A DNA stretch of 11,345 nucleotides from IMCC26256 sp046081705 (GTDB lineage Bacteria; Actinomycetota; Acidimicrobiia; IMCC26256), in contig JBJTWK010000085.1 of the NCBI GenBank assembly GCA_046081705.1, positions 1 to 11,345 on the forward strand, in the 5' to 3' direction. Both the position numbers and the translations under genes were made by a program. Shown piece by piece: positions 6,819 through 11,345 of the stretch. Each line of letters begins with the position of its first letter. Positions within the stretch are counted from its first letter, which is position 1. The notes beneath the pieces are model-generated. The model was given only the letters and a program-made list of their open reading frames with translations. It ran no database searches and had not been told where the DNA came from.

Positions 6819-7051
6819 GGCGAGCCTCTCGATGGTGGGTGGGTACGATCCGGCGATCCCGTCGAGGGTGGCCCGGTGCACTGCCACGAGGGCAGGGTCC
6901 TTGGTCCGGGACCGCTCGTCAGGTGGCGGGCCACTCCCGGGCGCGGGCGAATGTGGCGTGCATCACACGGTGGGTCCCTCCGCGCGGGTCATCCGCCCGA
7001 GCGTGCGGATGCGTATACCGCCTGATCCAATCCCGACTCCAGGAGACCTCC
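6819..7051. promoter_or_regulatory. Divergent intergenic region upstream of fasciclin and small membrane protein genes
   Basis: These 233 bases hold no convincing gene on either strand. They should contain the promoters of both flanking genes. A GTATAC at 7013-7018 is the only AT-rich patch near the fasciclin gene and may be part of its -10, but no matching -35 is evident. The SD of the fasciclin gene (AGGAGA, 7041-7046) closes the region. Confidence 0.35.
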
Positions 7052-7675
7052 ATGTTGCGCAAGATGCTCGTCACCCCCGTCCTCGCACTGGCCCTCGCCG
7101 CCGGCGTGGCCGCCCCTGCTGGTGCTACCACCTCGACGGCCCCGAACGTCGTGGAGGTGCTTGCCCAGCGGAGCAGCCTCAGTGGCTTCGACGCGAACCC
7201 CCAGGACTACGACATCCTCATCAAGGCCGCGCAGACCGCGGGTCTGGTGGACGCACTCGCCACGACGTCGAACATCACGGTGTTCGCCCCGAACGACGCC
7301 GCCTTCCTGCGTACGGCGCGCGACTTCGGGTTCACCGGCACCACCGAGTCGGCCGCCTGGTCGTTCCTCGTCACCGCCCTCGGGCAGGTCGGCGCCTCGA
7401 CGGGTATCGGCAGCGCCGTCGACGTACTCACCGTCGTGCTGAAGTACCACGTGGCCCCCCAGCGCCTCGGCGTGTGGTCGATGCTCTACAAGGGCGTGAC
7501 TGGAGGTAGCGTCTCGACCCTCGCCGGTGCGAGCTTCAGCGTGCGGTTCATCCAGCTCGTGGACCTCGCCCCGGCCCGTCCGAACCCGTACCTCAACCTG
7601 TTCGCCCTCGACATCAAGGCGAACAATGGCGTGATCCACGGCATCACCCGGGTGCTGATCCCTACGGCCATCTGA
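7052..7675 (+). CDS. Secreted fasciclin (FAS1) domain protein
   Basis: The product is 207 residues: a classical signal peptide (MLRKMLVTPVLALALAAG..., cleavage expected after APAGA, residue 25) and one FAS1 domain over about 31-205. Both FAS1 hallmarks are present: ITVFAPNDAAF (75-85) and, at the end, NNGVIHGITRVLIP (191-204), with the YH pair at 132-133 between them. FAS1 domains act in cell adhesion or matrix contact; the mycobacterial MPT70/MPT83 antigens are the best-known actinobacterial examples. There is no lipobox, cell-wall anchor or membrane helix after the signal, so the protein is probably released or loosely attached. The start ATG 7052 has AGGAGA 5 bases upstream. A strong terminator follows 13 bases after the stop, so it is probably a monocistronic gene. 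Confidence 0.92.
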   Translation: MLRKMLVTPVLALALAAGVAAPAGATTSTAPNVVEVLAQRSSLSGFDANPQDYDILIKAAQTAGLVDALATTSNITVFAPNDAAFLRTARDFGFTGTTESAAWSFLVTALGQVGASTGIGSAVDVLTVVLKYHVAPQRLGVWSMLYKGVTGGSVSTLAGASFSVRFIQLVDLAPARPNPYLNLFALDIKANNGVIHGITRVLIPTAI

Positions 7676-7687
7676 TCCGTCAGGCGT

Positions 7688-7732
7688 GACGCGAGGCAGG
7701 TGGGGCGCCCTCGGGCGCCCCACCGTCGCGTC
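7688..7732. terminator. Long nested hairpin terminator between convergent genes
   Basis: GGTGGGGCGCCC (7699-7710) pairs perfectly over 12 bp with GGGCGCCCCACC (7713-7724). Outside it, GACGCGA (7688-7694) pairs with TCGCGTC (7726-7732), giving a second 7-bp stem separated by a small asymmetric bulge. The structure starts 13 bases after the fasciclin stop and ends 8 bases before the DUF4345 stop, so it probably terminates both convergent transcripts. No T-tract follows. Confidence 0.85.
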
Positions 7733-7739
7733 TGGGGGT

Positions 7740-8081
7740 TCACGTCGCAGCGAGGAGGAGTGACCCGGTGATCACCTCGATCGCGATCCCGGCGAGGTTC
7801 TCCTTCGACCACGAACGATCGACGACCGCAGACATCGTCCGTCCGGCCGCAGCCCCGAACCAGGCGCAGGCGAGCAGGAGTGTGGCGTCACTCGAATCGA
7901 TGACGATGGCGGCGACACCGGCGGCGAGGAACAGCCCTCCGTAGGTCGCCCGGAACTCGGAGCGGCCGAGGCGACCGTCGAGGCTGAGGCCGATCGTGCG
8001 GCTCACCGGTCCGGGAAACGCCAGGCCGATGACACCCCCGAGGATCGTGATGGCCGCCCCGATGTATCCGAACGTGTTCAC
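7740..8081 (-). CDS. DUF4345 family membrane protein
   Basis: This 113-residue protein has about four hydrophobic helices and the DUF4345 hallmark LDGRLGRSEFRATYGGLFLAAG in the loop and second helix (around residues 34-55). Helix 1 is IGAAITILGGVIGLAFP, helix 3 covers ATLLLACAWFGAAAGR, and helix 4 is AGIAIEVITGSLLLAA. The family has no known biochemical role. The start is GTG 8081, giving a complete first helix; the SD is poor (GGGGGCGAGC close by). It lies 116 bases downstream of the SDR gene on the same strand, so it may be in the same transcript or have its own promoter. Confidence 0.85.
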   Translation of the reverse strand: MNTFGYIGAAITILGGVIGLAFPGPVSRTIGLSLDGRLGRSEFRATYGGLFLAAGVAAIVIDSSDATLLLACAWFGAAAGRTMSAVVDRSWSKENLAGIAIEVITGSLLLAAT

Positions 8082-8197
8082 GCTGCTCGCCCCCGATCAT
8101 GGTCGTGCCCACCGCCCGGCTCCGGAGCTGAACCGATGGGCGCGCTGTGACATTCCCGAACGCCCCTGCGCCGTCGTCGACCGGGATCTCGCGTGGT

Positions 8198-9253
8198 TCA
8201 GGTCCCCTTGGCTCGGACGACGCCGAACTCGATCATCGAGTCCGCCATCGACTCGACCATCTCGCGCAGGCCGCGGGGCTCCCATCCGAGGATTCGGACG
8301 ATCTTGGAGAAGTCCACGTCCTGACGGACCGAGAGATCGTTGAGCGCGAGCCGCGCGGTCTTGTCCCAGAGCGCCATGACCCGGATGAGGAAGTCGGGGA
8401 GATTCCCGGTCGGGACCCGGAACCCCTTCGGCCGGAGGTGCTCGTCGAGGATGACGGCGACCTCGCGCAGCGAGTGGTTCTCGATCGCGCAGAGGAACCG
8501 CTCGCCCCCGGCCTCGGGGGTCGTCATGGCGGCGACGTGAGCCGTCGCGACGTCCCGGACGTCGACGCACGCGAAGTTGATGTTCGGGATCGCCGGGAAG
8601 TCGCGGTCGATGAGCTTCTTCACCGCCTCGCCCGATGTCCCCCAGTCCTCGGAGAGCAGCGGACCGAGCACGAGTCCCGGGTTGATGACCGACATCGACA
8701 TCGCCGCATCCGGGCCGAGATCGGTCATGAACTGCCACGCCGCCCGTTCGGCGAGCGTCTTGGACTTCTCGTACGCGCCGATGCGGCGGTCCGTGAGGTC
8801 CGACCAGTCGTCCTCGGTGAAGGTGTGGTCGCGGTCCCGCCCATACATGACGGCGGCCACCGACGACGTGAGGACCACGCGTTCGACGCCGGCCCGCGCC
8901 GCCGCCCGGAGGACCCGCAGGACGCCGTCGCGGGCGGGGACGATGAGGTCATCCTCGTTGCGGGGTGGCGTTCGGGGGAGCGGGCTCGCGACGTGGAGCA
9001 CGAAGCGACATCCCGCGACGGCGTCGTCCCAGCCGTCGTCCGCCGTGAGGTCGGCGGCGACCACCTCGAACCCGTCGGCGAGTCGCTCCCGTCCCGCGTC
9101 GTCGAGGTGCGGGCGCAGGACCGCGGCGACCTCCTCGGTGCGGCCGGCGCCGCGCGCGGTGCCGCGCACCCGGTAGCCGCGGTCGAGCAGTTGGATGATG
9201 CAGTGCTGGGCGATGAATCCGGTCGCCCCGGTCACGAGCACGGTGTCGGTCAT
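8198..9253 (-). CDS. NAD(P)-dependent extended SDR reductase (dihydroflavonol/aldehyde reductase type)
   Basis: The 351-residue protein is an extended short-chain dehydrogenase of the dihydroflavonol-4-reductase and aldehyde reductase group. The Rossmann motif VTGATGFIA is at residues 7-15, the catalytic Ser is in LTSSVAAV (S130 or S131), and the YxxxK pair is Y161 and K165 (YEKSK). INPGLVLGP and a divergent C-terminal substrate domain follow. It should reduce a ketone or aldehyde with NADPH or NADH. The start is ATG 9253, with AGGAGG 6 bases upstream (9260-9265); an in-frame ATG at 9268 directly abuts that SD and is not preferred. The gene lies 97 bases downstream of the dioxygenase gene on the same strand. 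An aldehyde product of the dioxygenase would be a natural substrate, but this is inference. Confidence 0.92.
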   Translation of the reverse strand: MTDTVLVTGATGFIAQHCIIQLLDRGYRVRGTARGAGRTEEVAAVLRPHLDDAGRERLADGFEVVAADLTADDGWDDAVAGCRFVLHVASPLPRTPPRNEDDLIVPARDGVLRVLRAAARAGVERVVLTSSVAAVMYGRDRDHTFTEDDWSDLTDRRIGAYEKSKTLAERAAWQFMTDLGPDAAMSMSVINPGLVLGPLLSEDWGTSGEAVKKLIDRDFPAIPNINFACVDVRDVATAHVAAMTTPEAGGERFLCAIENHSLREVAVILDEHLRPKGFRVPTGNLPDFLIRVMALWDKTARLALNDLSVRQDVDFSKIVRILGWEPRGLREMVESMADSMIEFGVVRAKGT

Positions 9254-9308
9254 CGCTCGCCTCCTCATCGCTGCGGGCTCCGGCCCGACCCGCCCCCGCT
9301 CGGTGCCT

Positions 9309-9314
9309 ATCGTA
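9309..9314 (-). promoter_or_regulatory. Possible -10 box upstream of the SDR gene
   Basis: TACGAT on the minus strand fits TANNNT, and GGGACA sits 16 bases upstream as a weak -35. It lies in the 97-base gap after the dioxygenase stop, so the SDR may have its own promoter besides read-through. A small CGGGC-TCCG-GCCCG hairpin at 9274-9287 lies in the leader. Confidence 0.3.
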
Positions 9315-9350
9315 CGGAGCGCGTCGCCGATGTCCCGGAGCGGTGGCCGG

Positions 9351-10709
9351 TCAGGTGCGGTCGGCGACCCAGTTGCCGTGGAAGCCGAACGGGACCCGCT
9401 GGGGCAACCTCACCCGGGCCACGTACCCGCGAGCGAAGTCCTGGGCGTCGATCACGACGAACTCGGCCGACTCGTCGTTGTCGTCGTGGACGAAGGTGAC
9501 CAGCCAGCCGTCGTCCTCGACGGTGCTGCCGGCGCGACCGACGAACACGGGCTCGCCCGCGGCCCGCCCGGGACCGTGGTCGAACACCTCCCGGGTACCG
9601 GTCACGAGGTCGTGCTTGATCGTCGGCCACCGCATCCCGGCGGCCGGTTGCGCGCAGTACCCGTACCGGTAGGGCTTGCCCGTGAGCGCGCCCCGGTGGC
9701 GGGGGAACTCGTTGAAGGTCTCGTCGATGGTCGTGGCCGAGACGGTGCGCCGCACCGGGTCGACCTCCCAGCGCACGAGCCGGGCTTGCGAGTCGCCGAA
9801 CGGGCCGTTGAGGTCGTTGCGCATCATGACGTCGTAGAAGCAGACGTCGAGCACGACCGTGCCGGTGTCGTCGTCGTAGGCGTTCATCGGGTGGAACACG
9901 TACCCGACCGGCACGTCGATCCAGATGATGTCCTCCGCGGTGCCCTCGCGGGGCATGAGGCCGATCCGGTTCCCGTAGTCGGCGTTCCAGCGGAACGGGA
10001 ACATGCGGCCGGTCGAGATGAGGTCGAGATCCACGAGCACCGGCTGGTCGTACACGACGACGTACCGGTCCGTGATCGAGATGTCGTGCACCATCGACAT
10101 GCCGGGCAACGGGATGTCGACGGTCCGGTTCACCCGCCCGTCCCGACCCACCCGTACGTACTGGATGTGATCCATCCACTCGGCCCAGGCGTAGGTCATC
10201 GCGTGCATCTCGCCGGTGGCCGGGTCGAACTTCGGATGGGCGGTGAACGCGCCGGGCAGCGTGCCCGAGAAGTCGTTGCGCCCGATCGTCTCGAGCTCGT
10301 AGGTGAGCTCCACCGGGCAGCCGCCGGCCTCGACCATGGCCCACGTCGTGCCGGCGAACCCGCCCACGTTGGTGTTCGGTCCGACGGGGGTGCCGTTCCA
10401 GTTGCGTCCCGGGATGTCGGGCTCGCCGCGAGCCGCGCTCACCGAGGCGGATCCCACGTACCGGTTCCGGTACCACTCGGCGCGTCCCTCGCGGAGTCGG
10501 ATCCCGTGCACCATGCCGTCGCCGATGAACCAGTGGTGGATCGCCGGGTCGACCGGCCGGATCGGGTTGGGGCCGTTGCGCAGGTAGCGCCCGTTGAGCT
10601 CGGCCGGCAGTTCGCCGATCACCGGGAGGTCGAGCGCCGTCACCTCGTCGGTGACCGGGGCGTAGTTGCCCGTGAGGTACATGTTCGTGGGGGCGGATTC
10701 CGTCGTCAT
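9351..10709 (-). CDS. Carotenoid-oxygenase family dioxygenase (carotenoid or lignostilbene cleavage)
   Basis: This 452-residue protein belongs to the RPE65/carotenoid cleavage dioxygenase family: a seven-bladed beta-propeller with a non-haem Fe(II) held by four His. All four are present in order: H158 (FTAHPKFDP), H208 (MVHDISIT), H273 (YVFHPMNAY) and H444 (FGFHGNW). E334 in NEFPR matches the second-shell Glu. The N-terminus shows GRYLRNGPNP and HWFIGDGMVHGI, both family motifs. Length is typical, with no signal peptide, so it acts in the cytoplasm. It should split an alkene bond with O2 to give two carbonyl products. Carotenoids and stilbenoids (lignostilbene) are both possible substrates. 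The start ATG 10709 lies 8 bases after a -10-like TAGGCA, so the message has almost no leader. It is divergent from the TetR gene. Confidence 0.95.
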   Translation of the reverse strand: MTTESAPTNMYLTGNYAPVTDEVTALDLPVIGELPAELNGRYLRNGPNPIRPVDPAIHHWFIGDGMVHGIRLREGRAEWYRNRYVGSASVSAARGEPDIPGRNWNGTPVGPNTNVGGFAGTTWAMVEAGGCPVELTYELETIGRNDFSGTLPGAFTAHPKFDPATGEMHAMTYAWAEWMDHIQYVRVGRDGRVNRTVDIPLPGMSMVHDISITDRYVVVYDQPVLVDLDLISTGRMFPFRWNADYGNRIGLMPREGTAEDIIWIDVPVGYVFHPMNAYDDDTGTVVLDVCFYDVMMRNDLNGPFGDSQARLVRWEVDPVRRTVSATTIDETFNEFPRHRGALTGKPYRYGYCAQPAAGMRWPTIKHDLVTGTREVFDHGPGRAAGEPVFVGRAGSTVEDDGWLVTFVHDDNDESAEFVVIDAQDFARGYVARVRLPQRVPFGFHGNWVADRT

Positions 10710-10717
10710 GGCGCCGA

Positions 10718-10746
10718 TGCCTAGTCGGCGTGCTTGACAGCGTCAA
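10718..10746 (-). promoter_or_regulatory. Promoter of the dioxygenase gene
   Basis: TTGACG (10741-10746) and TAGGCA (10718-10723), both on the minus strand, are separated by 17 bases. The -10 ends 8 bases before ATG 10709, so the leader would be about one base. The -35 is one arm of the palindrome shared with the TetR promoter. Confidence 0.65.
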
Positions 10747-10750
10747 GTAC
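10730..10750. promoter_or_regulatory. Palindromic operator candidate between dioxygenase and TetR genes
   Basis: CTTGAC-AGC-GTCAAG (10733-10747) is a perfect 6-3-6 inverted repeat. It extends to 8 of 9 paired positions over 10730-10750, with a mismatch at 10732/10748. Each arm contains the -35 box of one of the two outward promoters. Size and placement fit a TetR dimer site, and the adjacent divergent TetR gene is the obvious candidate to bind it. Confidence 0.7.
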
Positions 10751-10763
10751 CCCTCCCTACGGT
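10734..10763 (+). promoter_or_regulatory. Promoter of the TetR gene, leaderless
   Basis: A consensus TTGACA (10734-10739) is followed 18 bases later by TACGGT (10758-10763). CTCGGT and then GTG 10770 follow directly, so the -10 ends 6 bases before the start codon. There is no SD. The -35 overlaps the palindrome, so a bound repressor would block this promoter as well. Confidence 0.7.
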
Positions 10764-10769
10764 CTCGGT

Positions 10770-11345
10770 GTGGTCGAGAGTTCCCTCCGCGACACCGTCC
10801 TGCGAGCCGCCGTGGACCACATCGCGGCGCACGGGCCCGACGGGCTGTCCATCCGGCAGGTCGCCGCGGCGGCCGGGGTGAGTCACCAGGCGCCGTACCA
10901 CCACTTCGCCGATCGGGCCGCCATCCTCCGGGCGATCGCACTCGAGGGGTTCGCCCTGTTCGGCGCCACCCTGCGGGACGCCGTCGTCCGCCCCGATATC
11001 GACCCCGCGACCGCGTTGCTCGAGGGGTACGTGGACTTCGCGGTGCAGCATCCCGGGCACTTCCGCGTGATGTTCCGGACCGACCTCGCGCCCATCGACG
11101 ACGACGGTGACCTCGTCGAGGTCGCCGACGCGTCGTTCGAGGTGCTCGTCGACCACGTGCAGCGGACACTCGGCGATCGGGCGTCCGTGGAGGAGATCCG
11201 TGCCCGTGTGGTCACGATGTGGTCCATCGCCCACGGACTCGCGACGCTCCTCATCGATGGACCGCTCGAGACCAAGCTCGGTCCCGTGACCGATCGGTCC
11301 GCGCTCGCGCGCGCGGTCGCACGGGCGAGCGGCATGACCCAGGAA
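10770..11345 (+). CDS. TetR/AcrR family regulator with WHG-type C-terminal domain, cut by window edge
   Basis: The window holds 192 codons and no stop. Residues about 6-58 form a TetR DNA-binding domain: LRDTVLRAAVDHIAAHG, then LSIRQVAAAAGVSHQAPYHHFADRAAIL, where GVSHQAPYHHF is the recognition-helix region. The rest resembles the WHG-type ligand domain (EGYVDFAVQHPGHFRVMFR, about residues 86-104). TetR proteins are dimers that release DNA on binding a ligand. The start is GTG 10770, fixed by the TACGGT box 6 bases before it and by the distance to the HTH. It diverges from the dioxygenase gene across 60 bases with a shared operator-like palindrome, so it probably represses both itself and the dioxygenase gene. 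The ligand may be the dioxygenase substrate or product; this is inference. Only the last few residues are likely missing. Confidence 0.92.
   Translation, partial: MVESSLRDTVLRAAVDHIAAHGPDGLSIRQVAAAAGVSHQAPYHHFADRAAILRAIALEGFALFGATLRDAVVRPDIDPATALLEGYVDFAVQHPGHFRVMFRTDLAPIDDDGDLVEVADASFEVLVDHVQRTLGDRASVEEIRARVVTMWSIAHGLATLLIDGPLETKLGPVTDRSALARAVARASGMTQE

Noticed and set aside
6475..7509. A 344-codon open frame on the plus strand overlapping the fasciclin gene
   Set aside because: It has no hydrophobic or domain pattern, overlaps a clear signal-peptide protein in another frame, and lacks an SD.
8119..8128. Perfect 10-base palindrome GCTCCGGAGC upstream of the DUF4345 gene
   Set aside because: It is short and without extended symmetry or aligned promoter boxes; expected by chance in GC-rich DNA.
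9254..9268. Alternative SDR start at ATG 9268
   Set aside because: It directly abuts the AGGAGG ribosome site used by ATG 9253 and adds only MRRRA before the Rossmann strand.
9195..10724. A 509-codon open frame on the plus strand opposite the dioxygenase and SDR genes
   Set aside because: It is antisense to two well-supported genes, has low-complexity Val/Arg/His/Asp-rich composition and no domain; a GC-bias shadow.
9307..11169. A 620-codon open frame on the minus strand across the dioxygenase and TetR genes
   Set aside because: It is Arg-rich, matches no family, and overlaps both genes and their shared promoter region.
1..11345. Search for CRISPR arrays, tRNA, rRNA, transposases, direct repeats or a defence-type system
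   Set aside because: None seen; gene content is ordinary metabolic, membrane and secreted functions with no clustered unknowns suggesting a new system.

Overview
The window is GC-rich and gene-dense, with strong codon bias towards G or C in the third position, frequent GTG starts, and starts that either carry a strong Shine-Dalgarno (SD) or have none at all. Together with an Rv2061-type F420-dependent oxidoreductase, this points to an Actinomycetota chromosome; the order or genus cannot be fixed from the sequence alone. There are no rRNA or tRNA genes, insertion sequences, CRISPR arrays or phage genes, and no gap between genes longer than about 300 bases.

Left part (1-4071). A minus-strand photolyase/cryptochrome of the iron-sulfur (FeS-BCP) type is cut by the left edge. 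Diverging from it is a secreted family 9 glycoside hydrolase with Ig-like domains at both ends. Ten bases after it comes a DoxX-like membrane protein whose frame is broken by an internal TAG. A perfect 8-bp hairpin closes this block.

Middle part (4133-7675). A small F420-dependent (PPOX-fold) oxidoreductase and a DUF4287-DUF1801 protein diverge from 47 bases that appear to hold two leaderless promoters. A DUF1905 protein overlaps the latter by one base. Then come a minus-strand metallo-beta-lactamase-fold hydrolase, a small two-helix membrane protein, and a secreted fasciclin (FAS1) protein on the plus strand. A long nested hairpin terminator follows the fasciclin gene.

Right part (7740-11345). 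A DUF4345 membrane protein, an extended SDR reductase and a carotenoid-oxygenase-family dioxygenase all lie on the minus strand. A TetR regulator diverges from the dioxygenase and is cut by the right edge. Between dioxygenase and regulator, two promoters point outwards, and their -35 boxes are the two arms of one palindrome. The simplest reading is a locally controlled unit: TetR senses a ligand, the dioxygenase cleaves a carotenoid or stilbene-like double bond to aldehydes, and the SDR reduces a carbonyl product.

Most genes belong to recognisable families, and I do not see a clearly novel multi-gene system. The items most worth a second look are the palindrome shared by two promoters, the repeated TANNNT-N6-start (leaderless) layout at four genes, and the nonsense codon in the DoxX-like gene.
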